Under the pieces are notes generated by a model. It saw nothing but the letters and a program-made list of their open reading frames with translations, was not told where the DNA came from and made no database searches. The position numbers and the translations under genes were made by a program. A DNA stretch of 64,000 nucleotides from Parcubacteria group bacterium ADurb.Bin192 (lineage in GTDB: Bacteria > Patescibacteriota > Patescibacteriia > 2-12-FULL-60-25), in the NCBI GenBank assembly GCA_002070095.1, contig MWCR01000001.1, positions 124,001 through 188,000 of the forward strand, given 5' to 3'. Positions within the stretch are counted from its first letter, which is position 1. Each line of letters starts with the position of its first letter. Shown piece after piece: positions 15,610-24,235 of this stretch.

Positions 15610-16368
15610 ATGACCAACCCGCTCTTTAACCAAGACTTCGATCTTATCACACTGGACCTTGGCCACACCCTGATCTGGCCCGACTATGGCAAGCTGGCGG
15701 CCTGCATGAGCGAATACTTCGACATGCCCATCACGCCGGCCATGGTGTGCGCCGCGGAAATCCTGTTCCGGCAGACTATTCCGGCTTTTGATACGCGCGA
15801 CCACGACCGCATTCCCATCCCGCGGAACGCGTACAACTACTACGCGGCTCTGGTGGAGTACTGTCTCAAGCAACCGGTTTACGAGATGGAAGAGCACTTC
15901 CGTCCCTTTGCCATTGAGGCGCACCGCTACCATGTGAACAAGAACTGGTTCATGGTGCTGGGTCCGGACGCGGTGCCCGCGCTCCGGCTGTTGTCCAAGC
16001 ACTGCCGGCTGGGAGCTATCTCCAACGCTCACGGCACTCTGGACCGCGACCTGGAGATTCTGGGCATCCGTCACTTCTTCGAGTTCGTAACCGACAGCCA
16101 CCTCGAAGGAGTTTGCAAGCCGCATCCGGCCATCTTCGAACGCTCTCTGCAGAGAGCGGATGTGAGACCGGACAGAGCTGTGCACATCGGAGACCAGCCT
16201 GCGGCCGACGTGGGCGGAGCCTTGTCGGTCGGCATGCGGGCCGTGCTCTATGACGCGCAAGGCATCTACGACGACATCAAAGTCCCGGGTGTGCCTTGTT
16301 TCCGTAACTTGCTGGACACGGCCCGGTCTCTGCTCGGCGAACCGGACTTTGTGATTCCGCCTATCTGA
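15610..16368 (+). CDS. HAD-superfamily hydrolase
   Basis: A 252-residue HAD phosphatase-like protein. Motif I is TLDLGHTL (about 14-21), with the nucleophile Asp kept and Gly in place of the second Asp, as in YihX-type HADs. Motif II is the S of GAISNAHG (about 137-144), motif III the Lys of CKPHP (about 169-173), and motif IV is HIGDQPAADVGGA (about 192-204). A helical cap lies between motifs I and II. It should act on a small phosphorylated metabolite; which one cannot be read. GC-rich, with AGGAGG six bases before the ATG. The PRPP synthase gene follows on the same strand under a separate promoter. Confidence 0.88.
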   Translation: MTNPLFNQDFDLITLDLGHTLIWPDYGKLAACMSEYFDMPITPAMVCAAEILFRQTIPAFDTRDHDRIPIPRNAYNYYAALVEYCLKQPVYEMEEHFRPFAIEAHRYHVNKNWFMVLGPDAVPALRLLSKHCRLGAISNAHGTLDRDLEILGIRHFFEFVTDSHLEGVCKPHPAIFERSLQRADVRPDRAVHIGDQPAADVGGALSVGMRAVLYDAQGIYDDIKVPGVPCFRNLLDTARSLLGEPDFVIPPI

Positions 16369-16385
16369 CCTTCGGGTCTTTTTTT
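16367..16385 (+). terminator. Terminator of the HAD gene
   Basis: GACC TTCG GGTC followed by TTTTTTT, overlapping the stop codon. The stem is short but is closed by a stable TTCG tetraloop. Confidence 0.7.
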
Positions 16386-16386
16386 C

Positions 16387-16415
16387 TTGCCATGAAAAAT
16401 TCAGAGTGCTAATCT
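16387..16415 (+). promoter_or_regulatory. Promoter of prs
   Basis: TTGCCA (16387-16392), 17 bp, TAATCT (16410-16415), immediately after the HAD terminator; start expected near 16422. Confidence 0.6.
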
Positions 16416-16440
16416 GGCGCCAACAGCAAGGAGGATGCTG

Positions 16441-17463
16441 ATGGACTTTCTCATTTTTTCCAACTCCTGCAACACGGTCCTGGTAAAACAACTGCTCAAT
16501 GCCCTGCGCGACATACCCGGATACGGAGAGTGCCGCCAGGCCGAAGCAACCGTGCGCTTCCACTCGGACAAGGAGCCTTTCGTGGAAGTTCTGGACAACG
16601 TCCGCGGACGGCGCTGTATCGTGCTGGCCTGCTTGAGCAACAACAGCCAGGGATCGGTCAACGACCACGGCATGGCCATCCTGGCTCTGCTCGACGCCCT
16701 GCGCCGGGCCAACGCCAAGATCGAGACTTTGGTTCTGCCCTACATCCCCTATGCGCGCCAAGACCGGCGCAAAGGAGAGAGGACCGACCGCACGGCCATC
16801 ACGGCCGAACTGTTCCCGCGATTGCTGACTTGCGCGGCTCCGCAGCTGCCGCACGTTTGCGCGCTCGAACCGCACGACGTGCACATCGAGGGCTTTTTCC
16901 AGTGCCCGTTCGACCGCATCCCGGTCATCCACGAATTCGTGCACCCGATCAAGGAAATCTACCGCGGATCAGATAAGATCGTAGTCGTATCCCCGGACCG
17001 CGGAGGCTGGGAAAGAGTCTCAGCCTTGGCCACCATGCTGGGCACGGAACAGCCCATCGCCTGGATCGACAAGCGGCGGCTCAAGCCGGGCGAAGCCAAG
17101 GCCCACCAGCTGGTGGGTGAAGTGGCGGACTGCGACGCGGTGCTGGTGGACGACATGATCGACACGGCCGGCAGTATGTGCGAGGCCGCCCGTATCATGC
17201 GGGAAGAAGGCGCCCGGCGGGTAATTGCCTGCGTGGTTCACGGCCTGTTCAGCGGACCGGCGCTCGAGCGCATCCAAAACAGCGACTTCGAGCAAGTGCT
17301 GGTAACATCTTCGGTGGAACAACGTCCCGAAGTTCTGGCCTGCGACAAAATACGGGCCATTCCCGTGGGCGGACTGCTGGCCAAGGCCATTCAGCGCCAT
17401 GTAGCCGGCGAATCTCTGCGCGAACTGGGCAAGCAAACCACTTGTCCGAGCAAAACTTGCTGA
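16441..17463 (+). CDS. prs: Ribose-phosphate pyrophosphokinase (PRPP synthase)
   Basis: 340 residues from the ATG at 16441, six bases after AAGGAGG; the in-frame ATG at 16435 abuts the ribosome binding site and is unlikely. Makes PRPP from ribose 5-phosphate and ATP for nucleotide synthesis. The flexible-loop motif YARQDRR (about 102-108), the catalytic IDKRR (about 200-204) and the PRPP-binding VLVDDMIDTAGSM (about 236-248) are all present. The middle of the protein (CALEPHDVHIEGFF) corresponds to the usual DLHAxQIQGFF strand. GC-rich, with its own promoter and terminator. Confidence 0.93.
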   Translation: MDFLIFSNSCNTVLVKQLLNALRDIPGYGECRQAEATVRFHSDKEPFVEVLDNVRGRRCIVLACLSNNSQGSVNDHGMAILALLDALRRANAKIETLVLPYIPYARQDRRKGERTDRTAITAELFPRLLTCAAPQLPHVCALEPHDVHIEGFFQCPFDRIPVIHEFVHPIKEIYRGSDKIVVVSPDRGGWERVSALATMLGTEQPIAWIDKRRLKPGEAKAHQLVGEVADCDAVLVDDMIDTAGSMCEAARIMREEGARRVIACVVHGLFSGPALERIQNSDFEQVLVTSSVEQRPEVLACDKIRAIPVGGLLAKAIQRHVAGESLRELGKQTTCPSKTC

Positions 17464-17493
17464 CCATCCGGTCGGCTCTTTTTTTATTTTTTT
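17459..17493 (+). terminator. Terminator of prs
   Basis: GCTGACC ATCC GGTCGGC stem (one T-G pair) followed by a long T run. The stop codon lies inside the stem. Confidence 0.75.
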
Positions 17494-17867
17494 AAAGCCT
17501 GCTCAACTTTTTCCATCACCTTTTCCAAAGACCAGGCGGCCTTTTCCAGATAATAGGCGGGTTGTAATTCCAAAATTTGTTTATCCATGGCATCGTCAGC
17601 CACCACATTGGTTAATAAAATCATAGGCGTCTGCTTGCCCCAGACAGTTTGACGCAAATCCCTCATCATGGATAAGCCATCCTTTTTGGGCAGTAAAATA
17701 TCAATAATAATCAAATCCGGATGATGCCGGTTGGCCAAAGCCAAGCCCTGCTCACCGTCCATGGCTTTAAAAACCTTATAGCCCCGGTCATTTAACTTGA
17801 TGGCCAAAGCTTCGAGCATGGGCAGCTCATCCTCCACCACCAGAATCACAATTTTGTCATTTAGCAT
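17484..17867 (-). CDS. Single-domain response regulator (CheY-like)
   Basis: A 127-residue receiver domain without output domain. The acidic pair is VVEDE (about 9-13), the phospho-acceptor Asp is in IIIDILLPKKDG (about 54-65), followed by ILLTN (Thr) and the conserved Lys in YYLEKA. It lies 12 bases downstream of the histidine kinase and is the obvious phosphorylation target. Lacking a DNA-binding domain, it must act by protein contact or pass phosphate on. Its place between the kinase and the type IV pilus cluster suggests, but does not prove, a role in motility or attachment. Confidence 0.9.
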   Translation of the reverse strand: MLNDKIVILVVEDELPMLEALAIKLNDRGYKVFKAMDGEQGLALANRHHPDLIIIDILLPKKDGLSMMRDLRQTVWGKQTPMILLTNVVADDAMDKQILELQPAYYLEKAAWSLEKVMEKVEQALKK

Positions 17868-17879
17868 AAAAAATAAAAT

Positions 17880-19301
17880 TTACTTCCTCCCCAAGGGGAG
17901 TTTGATATAAAAAGACGTACCCTTACCTTCTTCCGACTCAAACCAGATATCGCCTCCGGATTTATTAATAATGGCCTTGGCAATATACAGACCCAAGCCC
18001 GTGCCGGCCGGCTCCACCAAAACTATATTGCTGCCCCTAAACATTTTTGTAAATACTTTGGCCTGCTGCTGTTTGGGAATGCCGTAACCCGTGTCTTTAA
18101 AGACCAACAATAACCATCGTCCATCGCGCCGGCATTCAATGGAGATTTGACCTCCGGCCGGAGTATATTTGACGGCATTCAGCAAAATATTTTGCAAAGC
18201 GGTTTGCACCAACTGTTGATCTAAAACTATTTTGGGCAAAGCCCGGCAATATTTAATTTTTAATTGCAGATTCTTGGATCGCAGATCCGGCTCAAACTCA
18301 CGGCAGCACGCGTCGATAAATTTTTTCACGTCTACCGCGCTGCGTGACAATTTAAGATGCCCGGTTTCTATGCGGGAAACTTGCAAAAGCGCATTGACCA
18401 GGTCTACCAAACGCACGGCTCCGGCGCTGATTTGATTGACAAATTCATTCTGTCTTTTGGTTAAACGGCCGGCATCGCCTTTGAGCAGCATCTCCGTGTA
18501 CCAATTAATGGCCGTCAAAGGCGTTTTCAACTGATGAGAAGCAATGGATAAAAATTCGGACTTGGCTTTATCAATGGCCTTTTCTTCGGAGATATCAAAA
18601 AAGACCACAATCCCGCCCGCGATTTTACCATCCATCAAGATAGGCGTGGCCGTGGCGGCCAAAGGAAACACGGACCCATCCCGACGGCGCAAGATCAATT
18701 CACTGTCAGGTGCCATTACGGAAACCCGGCGTTTGTATTTCATGGCCGCGAACAACGGCCTTTTGTTCAAAGGCACGGGCTGTTCGTTTTGATCCAATAT
18801 GGGGATTAAAGCCGCCACTTCCCGTCCGCGCACTTCTTCGGATTTCCAGCCCAATAATTTTTCGGCTTGTTTATTGATTTTAATAAAACGACCATGTTTA
18901 TCACTCACCACAACACCTTCACCGATGCTGGAGAATATGGCCTCACTCATTTTATTACTGATTTCCAAAGCCCGCGTCTTATCCAGCAATTCAAAATTAA
19001 GACGATTTATGCCATGCGCATGGTGATACAAATCCCAAATAGCGGCCACAAACAACAGCATGCCCAAAATGATAAAAATACTGTGCAAATCCAGATAAAC
19101 AGAATGCTCTAAAGACAGAGAAAAATAGACCATGACAAAAGAAGCGGACATGGCCAAGACCATGCCTACCAAAGCATAATTAAAAACCCTGTTTCTTTTG
19201 ATGCCTAAAAACTTTTTAAGGGTCAACAAAAAATAGACGGATAAGATACCCAGGATCAAAACGCCCAGATCTATCACAATGTGCCAAAAATCCATAACCA
19301 T
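17880..19301 (-). CDS. Membrane PAS-domain sensor histidine kinase
   Basis: A 473-residue kinase. Three hydrophobic helices (about 6-28, 38-60 and 70-92) precede a PAS domain (about 118-235; FSSIGEGVVVSDKHGRFIKI). HisKA follows with the phospho-accepting His in ASHQLKTPLTAINW, then an ATPase domain with an N box (LLNAVKY), DTGYGIP (G1) and GTGLGLYIA (G2). It autophosphorylates and passes phosphate to the response regulator at 17484. No obvious extracellular ligand domain is present, so sensing is by the membrane region or the PAS pocket. Confidence 0.93.
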   Translation of the reverse strand: MVMDFWHIVIDLGVLILGILSVYFLLTLKKFLGIKRNRVFNYALVGMVLAMSASFVMVYFSLSLEHSVYLDLHSIFIILGMLLFVAAIWDLYHHAHGINRLNFELLDKTRALEISNKMSEAIFSSIGEGVVVSDKHGRFIKINKQAEKLLGWKSEEVRGREVAALIPILDQNEQPVPLNKRPLFAAMKYKRRVSVMAPDSELILRRRDGSVFPLAATATPILMDGKIAGGIVVFFDISEEKAIDKAKSEFLSIASHQLKTPLTAINWYTEMLLKGDAGRLTKRQNEFVNQISAGAVRLVDLVNALLQVSRIETGHLKLSRSAVDVKKFIDACCREFEPDLRSKNLQLKIKYCRALPKIVLDQQLVQTALQNILLNAVKYTPAGGQISIECRRDGRWLLLVFKDTGYGIPKQQQAKVFTKMFRGSNIVLVEPAGTGLGLYIAKAIINKSGGDIWFESEEGKGTSFYIKLPLGRK

Positions 19302-19470
19302 TAACAGTATACCTTAACTATAACAACTTAGAAACGTACCGGCTCGCATAACGCGCAACGTACAACGTGCTTAGTGACCATCACGCATCTAGCGTCCTAC
19401 GTCACAAAGCACATAGCACATAGCATGTAGCAAGCAACAAACAACCAAGCATACTGCGTCAAAACCAATA

Positions 19471-19588
19471 TTGTCATTTCGACTGGAGCGCAGGTGGAAT
19501 GGAGAAATCCCTTTTCCGTGTGTTTATAGCTTAAGGGATCTCTCCACAGAGCCTGCCCTGAGCGTAGTCGAAGGGGTCGAGATGACAA
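19471..19588. repeat. MITE-like hairpin element 1
   Basis: Ends TTGTCATTTCGAC and, inverted, TTGTCATCTCGAC (12 of 13 matching); inside, GGAGAAATCCCTT pairs with AAGGGATCTCTCC. It includes a 25-bp stretch (19551-19575) that recurs exactly at 44073-44097. Confidence 0.75.
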
Positions 19589-19598
19589 ATAGACTAGC

Positions 19599-19723
19599 GT
19601 CATCCTGAATTCAGTTCAGGATCTCTGCACTCAAGAAATCCTGTTTTTCCGTTAATTGGAAGCGAGATGCTGAACCCCCACTATGTCTTACGACTTCGAG
19701 GGGCACGTAAATTCAGCATGACG
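19599..19723. repeat. MITE-like hairpin element 2
   Basis: Ends CGTCATCCTGAA and, inverted, CGTCATGCTGAA (11 of 12 matching). It is of the kind that litters many environmental genomes and has no coding capacity. Confidence 0.65.
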
Positions 19724-19770
19724 GAAGAGTTTAAGTTGCATTACTCAACCATTGTGAGGAATAACAGACT

Positions 19771-19805
19771 AAAACAAAACAACCCGATCATGAGACCGGA
19801 TTGTT
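19771..19805 (-). terminator. Terminator of the pilus operon
   Basis: Minus-strand stem AACAATCCG...CGGGTTGTT followed by TTTGTTTT after the major-pilin-like gene. Confidence 0.7.
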
Positions 19806-19821
19806 TTTACTTAAGATGGTA

Positions 19822-20271
19822 CTATTGAGTGACTTGTATACCACCAGTAGCCAATTCGGGCGTAGCCATAATTGTTATGCGACTTGAAGTAGCATTACGG
19901 ATTATTGAATATTGAGTGTCATAATTATCGCAATCAATATAGCTGGCTCCAGTTGCATTTGGATCAAAAGGCAAGGAAGCTAAATTGTTTGGCACCAAAC
20001 AATCACATAAATCATAACCACCTGCACTTGCAATTGTTGTTGTCACCGTAGGTATCTCGGTACATGTCCATACACCTCTATTTTCGGCAATATTTTGTTG
20101 GATTGCGTTTGAAATAACCGATACATGGCTCCAACGTTCTGAATCGCGGGCTTGTTGGAATTGACGAGCCGGGTTAAGGGCGATAATGACGGCACCGGCC
20201 AAGACCGCGATCAAGGCGATGACAATGAGCAGTTCGATCAAAGTGAAACCGCTTTTGAGTGTGTGTTTCAT
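19822..20271 (-). CDS. Type IV pilin (major pilin candidate)
   Basis: 149 residues starting MKHTLKSG; the processing site is SG|FTLIELLIVIALIAVLAG, with the Glu5 equivalent present. The 23 codons upstream in frame look like leader sequence. The conserved NPARQFQQARDSERWSHVSVISNAI segment is the alpha-1 C-terminal half typical of Gram-positive and CPR pilins. Four Cys (CTE, CDC, DCDN) could form disulfides in the globular part. It is the last gene of the pilus cluster, preceded by a hairpin (AAGAACG/CGTTCTT at 20281-20310) and no Shine-Dalgarno sequence. Confidence 0.88.
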   Translation of the reverse strand: MKHTLKSGFTLIELLIVIALIAVLAGAVIIALNPARQFQQARDSERWSHVSVISNAIQQNIAENRGVWTCTEIPTVTTTIASAGGYDLCDCLVPNNLASLPFDPNATGASYIDCDNYDTQYSIIRNATSSRITIMATPELATGGIQVTQ

Positions 20272-20358
20272 AGAAACTGGGAAAGAACGGATTTTAAAAA
20301 AGCGTTCTTCCAAAATATAAAATAAATTATTAGCAAGCATTAGTATAGCACATTCTCA

Positions 20359-20772
20359 CTAAAATGTCGCAACCTCTTGCCAAGATTCAATATAGACGGG
20401 TGTACGGCTGGTGAGCACCACTCTGTAACGAGCCACCTGATTATTAACCCAAGAATAAGTTTCTATGGTCCAAGCCGCGCCGTCATAAACAATGGGCCTG
20501 ATAACGCAGTTCATATCCACCACATCCAGCACCTCATCTCCCGCGTAATCAATATCCCTGCCCAACCTGTCCATGGCCTGTTCCATGCAAGCCGTGGCCG
20601 CGGCCGAAGCCAAAGCTTTATTTTCCATGGCCGAAGTTGATTGCGATTCCCTGACAATGGCCGTGATGCCGATAATGATTGATCCCAAAGTCAAAAGGCT
20701 TAAAATCAAAATGGAAATCAACATGACTTGCCCCGGCGCTTTGTTTTGAGTAAATGGTGGACGCATAATCAT
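20359..20772 (-). CDS. PilX-like minor pilus protein
   Basis: A 137-residue protein with a single hydrophobic segment (about 14-38; GQVMLISILILSLLTLGSII), a pilin-like N-terminal helix without the usual GFTLxE motif, and a globular C-terminus. Position and layout match PilX/GspK-like minor components in CPR pilus loci. Its ATG overlaps the stop of the upstream pilin gene. Family assignment rests on context rather than on a sequence signature. Confidence 0.7.
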   Translation of the reverse strand: MIMRPPFTQNKAPGQVMLISILILSLLTLGSIIIGITAIVRESQSTSAMENKALASAAATACMEQAMDRLGRDIDYAGDEVLDVVDMNCVIRPIVYDGAAWTIETYSWVNNQVARYRVVLTSRTPVYIESWQEVATF

Positions 20773-21263
20773 TGTCTGACCACAGCCGTAGTGGTAACCG
20801 TTAAAGAAGGATAAGAAGGGTGCGCGTCGCGCAAAGCGCCGGACATGACCACCCTGACCATGGGAATGGTGCTGCTGGCTCTGATGAATTGCAAGCTGTC
20901 AATGTCCACTTCTTCGGAAGTCAGAGCCACGGGCTGTCCGGCTCCTTGACGGACAAAAACCACTCCGTCTTGAGTATTGATAACCGTGGGATTAACCGCC
21001 GGCTCTCTCATGATTAAAATTATTTCTTGACCCGTAAATCCTGTAAGCGGTTCGGTGATGCCGACCGCGCCGTTGATCAGGGACACAATCCTGTTAGTGG
21101 CAAAACGATAATTTTCTTCCAAGATAATGGAAGCGCGCACCTGACTGCGTACGGACAAGGCGGCCGTGGCCAGCAAGGTGACTCCAACCATAACCACGGC
21201 CACGGCGGCCGTATAAATAAGTATTTCTATCAGAGTAAACCCGGGCGCCGGCCGCATCCGCAT
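20769..21263 (-). CDS. Minor pilin (prepilin with GFTLIE motif)
   Basis: A 164-residue prepilin: MRMRPAPG|FTLIEILIYTAAVAVVMVG, followed by a beta-rich globular domain. Probably a PilW/GspJ-like priming subunit. It is separated by three bases from the pilin-propeller gene upstream and overlaps the next gene by 4 bp. Confidence 0.85.
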   Translation of the reverse strand: MRMRPAPGFTLIEILIYTAAVAVVMVGVTLLATAALSVRSQVRASIILEENYRFATNRIVSLINGAVGITEPLTGFTGQEIILIMREPAVNPTVINTQDGVVFVRQGAGQPVALTSEEVDIDSLQFIRASSTIPMVRVVMSGALRDAHPSYPSLTVTTTAVVRQ

Positions 21264-21266
21264 AAG

Positions 21267-22697
21267 CTATTGAGACGTGATTATTCTCAAGCCGTCATTG
21301 GAACGCACAGCCGTATAAATAATATTATCTTCAAAAGTCATGTCCATGCCCATTTGCGGAAAGTTCAAACCCACCCAATATTCGATGTTGGCCGGATTGG
21401 TGACATTGAACACTTGAAATTCCTCGGAGCTATAAGTCGATCCGATAAACATCAGATGATCGGCCGCGTAAACCGCGTTAATGTCATTGGCAAATTCCTT
21501 GGAGCCCAACAAAGTCGGAAAATCGGGGTTGGCAATGTTGTAAACATTGATTTCAGGCGAGTTAACCGCGCTATTCGCCTTTCTGGTGATATACATGCGG
21601 TTATCCTGATGGTTCAGATAGATGGCCATGGCATCGTTGGTATTGGGCAGGTTCAAAGTCGCGGTGATGGATGGATTGGTGGGATTGGATATATCCACGA
21701 CCAGCACTTCTTTATCATCATGCGAAGTGGCCAAATAAGCGCGCGCTCCCTTGATGTGGATCCGATTGATATCCCCTCCCACTTCCAAAGTACTCAAAAC
21801 CAGAGGCGTGGACGGATTAGCCACGTTCACAAAATAAATTTCCGGGCCCGCGTCATTTTTAGTGCCCACAATGGCCACGGTGCCGGTGACGGCGATACTT
21901 AAAGCCGGAGAAATATTGCCGGCCAACCGATAGGAGCTTATCAGGTAAGGATTGTTGTTTTGACTGATATTGATTATCTGCAAATGATTGGTGCCGTCCT
22001 GATTGGCTACGTAGGCCAAATTGTCTTTTATATCCAAGTCATTCAAAGCTTGAGATGTGTTAATCTGACCGACCACTTGCGGGCTCATGCCATTGGTGGC
22101 GTCGATCACGAAAAAATCGGGCTTGTCGGCTGATGAGGCTTGAGCCGTCATATATACGATCTTGTTGCGCACAAACAAACTGGTCGGCTGATTGCCCGGA
22201 CCCAAGTTAATAGAGCTCAAAGTACGCGGACTGTTCCAATTACCGGCCAACAAAGGCTCCACCACTTCACGCCAATTGGTTAAATTGGTAGCTAGAGCTA
22301 TGGAACGGACACCGGCCGTACCGGGCCAAGTAACCAACGAGATGACCTGACGTTCATTTTCGCTCAAATCACCCACGGAAATGGTGCGGGTGAATTTACC
22401 GATCAATTCATGCGTGCCCGCGAAACTCCAAGAGCTGTCATCGTACAACAAACCGTGCGTGCCCGTGGCCAGATACTCCCAGCCGATATCCCTGATTGAC
22501 CGAGAAGCTTCCAACCCTTCTTGCGCCAGATATATAGCCTCCAACGCGCTTTGACCGCGGGTCATGTAGGCCAGCTGATTATTCAGATAAACCGATAAAG
22601 TGGAAGCGAAAATTGCCAGCAGAGCCACGGCCAGTATAACTTCAACCAGAGTCTGACCGGATAATTTGATGATCTTTCTTTTGTTACAATGTTGCAT
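21267..22697 (-). CDS. Pilin-like protein fused to an LVIVD beta-propeller
   Basis: A 476-residue protein. Residues 13-35 (SGQTLVEVILAVALLAIFAS) form a prepilin-type N-terminus, followed by the usual amphipathic helix (YLAQEGLEASRSIRDIGW). From about 165 onward come repeated strands of the type FVIDATNGMSPQVV, FVNVANPSTPLVL, VVDISNPTNPSI, VYNIANPDFPTLL and VFNVTNPANIEY, which are LVIVD repeats and should build a complete propeller. Such a fusion would place an adhesive or ligand-binding propeller on the pilus, most likely at the tip. The whole frame is intact, so it is not a pseudogene. Confidence 0.85.
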   Translation of the reverse strand: MQHCNKRKIIKLSGQTLVEVILAVALLAIFASTLSVYLNNQLAYMTRGQSALEAIYLAQEGLEASRSIRDIGWEYLATGTHGLLYDDSSWSFAGTHELIGKFTRTISVGDLSENERQVISLVTWPGTAGVRSIALATNLTNWREVVEPLLAGNWNSPRTLSSINLGPGNQPTSLFVRNKIVYMTAQASSADKPDFFVIDATNGMSPQVVGQINTSQALNDLDIKDNLAYVANQDGTNHLQIINISQNNNPYLISSYRLAGNISPALSIAVTGTVAIVGTKNDAGPEIYFVNVANPSTPLVLSTLEVGGDINRIHIKGARAYLATSHDDKEVLVVDISNPTNPSITATLNLPNTNDAMAIYLNHQDNRMYITRKANSAVNSPEINVYNIANPDFPTLLGSKEFANDINAVYAADHLMFIGSTYSSEEFQVFNVTNPANIEYWVGLNFPQMGMDMTFEDNIIYTAVRSNDGLRIITSQ

Positions 22698-22698
22698 A

Positions 22699-23142
22699 TT
22701 AATTTATTTCTATGGCCCCGGACTGATTGACCGTGATCACGGATGAAATATTAAGTTCATTATCCGCAATGGTTATCTGAGCCGGCGCGGATACCTGGCC
22801 GAAAGGACGGGTAAAAGCCACGTCCACTGTTCCGCTTATTATAACTTGATTTTGGAAATCAGTAACCAAGTCAAAAACCGGATCTCTGGTGATAAAGCTG
22901 TCTCCCTTGTAGCGCGTGATGGAATTAGGAAAAAAAGCCACGCCCCAGGCCGAATCGCGCGTGCCGGCCATGGTATCGGCTTGAGCCGCGAACAACTCTC
23001 CACGGATTGTATCACGAACGCGGTCAAACTCACTGCTTCTGATGGATCTGCCGCTGATGGCGGCCGTCAGTCCCACCAATAATAACATGATGCCCATGAC
23101 CATCAGCATTTCCACCAAAGTAAAACCGGGTTTCATTAACAT
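22699..23142 (-). CDS. Minor pilin (GspH/FimT-like)
   Basis: A 147-residue prepilin, MLMKPG|FTLVEMLMVMGIMLLLVG, with a beta-rich C-terminus resembling GspH/FimT. It starts three bases after the PilC stop, in the same operon. No Shine-Dalgarno sequence is visible; the first or third codon could be the start. Confidence 0.85.
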   Translation of the reverse strand: MLMKPGFTLVEMLMVMGIMLLLVGLTAAISGRSIRSSEFDRVRDTIRGELFAAQADTMAGTRDSAWGVAFFPNSITRYKGDSFITRDPVFDLVTDFQNQVIISGTVDVAFTRPFGQVSAPAQITIADNELNISSVITVNQSGAIEIN

Positions 23143-23145
23143 AAA

Positions 23146-24231
23146 CTACATGTGAATGCCTTGTGTGATCTGATAAATGGGCGTCACGATGGACAAAGCC
23201 ACAAAACCCACCATGATGCCAACCAGCATTAAAGTTATGGGCTCGATCAAAGTTGAAAGATTGCGCGTCATATCGTCCACTTCGCGTTCCGTGAATTCAG
23301 CCATGTTAATCAAACTTTCGGACAGCTTGCCGGTTCTTTCGCCCACGCCCACCATGCTGGCCGAAATTCTGGAAAATAACTGGGGATGTTTTTGCAATTC
23401 CTGACCAATGGTTTCCCCCCGGTCCACAGAGGCCGTGATGATTTCCAACTCTTTTTTATAAACCGGATTATCTACTGATTTGGCCGTAACTTTTAAGGCC
23501 GGCACAATGGTCACGCCGCTGGATAGCAAAGTACCGAGTATTCTGGAAAATTGAGCGGTTTGCATTTCGCGCAACAGGCGCCCGAAAACCGGTATGACCA
23601 TCAAAAATTTATAAACATGATATCTGAAAGCAGGCACGCTCCGCATCAAGAGATTGAAACACACCAAAAATACGGCTAAGCCCATCAAGACCCATGGCCA
23701 ATAAGCGGTCAGCCAGCTACTGATGGCCAGCAAAGCGCGGGTGGTGGGAGGCAGCTGCACATCCAAGGTTTTAAACAAAGGCAAAATCTTAGGCAGCATA
23801 AAAAATGCCAGATACGCGCCGATGCCGATCGAACCCATAAAAACAATCACCGGATACAACAAGGCGGAACGGACTTTACTGCGCAGTTCATTCGCCTTTT
23901 CCAATTGGACCGCCATATAACGCAAAGTGCCAGGCAAGGTGCCGGAAGCTTCTCCCACGCTGATGGAATTGATAAAAAAAGAATCAAACAATTTGGGGAA
24001 TTTTCCAAAACTGACGTGCAGAGGCAGACCGTCCGCCAAATCAATCAAAGCTACGTCTATCACGTATTTTAATGATGGCTGGGCGATCTGGTCTTTTAAA
24101 ACACTCAAAGCCTCATGCAAAGGAATGCCCGCGTCCAGCATGGAAGCTAAGTGCTGGGCAAAGATGACTTTCTCTTTGGGCGCTAAAGATAACCAGAACG
24201 GTTTTTTTAAATTGTTTTTTAAATTGGCCAT
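23146..24231 (-). CDS. pilC: Type IV pilus inner-membrane platform protein PilC/GspF
   Basis: A 361-residue member of the type II secretion F family with two repeated cytoplasmic helical domains and three membrane helices (about 127-150, 175-200 and 335-357). FAQHLASMLDAGIPLHEAL (about 25-43) and SRILGTLLSSGVTIVPAL are the paired signatures. It is the rotating platform that adds or removes pilins, driven by the PilB ATPase encoded four bases upstream. Confidence 0.95.
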   Translation of the reverse strand: MANLKNNLKKPFWLSLAPKEKVIFAQHLASMLDAGIPLHEALSVLKDQIAQPSLKYVIDVALIDLADGLPLHVSFGKFPKLFDSFFINSISVGEASGTLPGTLRYMAVQLEKANELRSKVRSALLYPVIVFMGSIGIGAYLAFFMLPKILPLFKTLDVQLPPTTRALLAISSWLTAYWPWVLMGLAVFLVCFNLLMRSVPAFRYHVYKFLMVIPVFGRLLREMQTAQFSRILGTLLSSGVTIVPALKVTAKSVDNPVYKKELEIITASVDRGETIGQELQKHPQLFSRISASMVGVGERTGKLSESLINMAEFTEREVDDMTRNLSTLIEPITLMLVGIMVGFVALSIVTPIYQITQGIHM

Positions 24232-24235
24232 ATAA

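Larger units (their letters stand above)
19302..19770. other. Intergenic stretch filled with short repeats
   Basis: No gene. From left to right: ACGTAC/AACGT-type motifs (19331-19395), an ACATAGCATGTAGC run (19394-19440), and two MITE-like inverted-repeat units (19471-19588 and 19599-19723). Confidence 0.6.

Noticed and set aside
15538-16944. 468-residue reverse-strand ORF opposite the HAD and prs genes
   Set aside because: It is the antisense shadow of two well-supported genes with clear motifs, promoters and ribosome binding sites on the plus strand.
21027-21902. 291-residue plus-strand ORF inside the pilus operon
   Set aside because: It is antisense to the prepilin and pilin-propeller genes and has a His/Gly-rich shadow composition.
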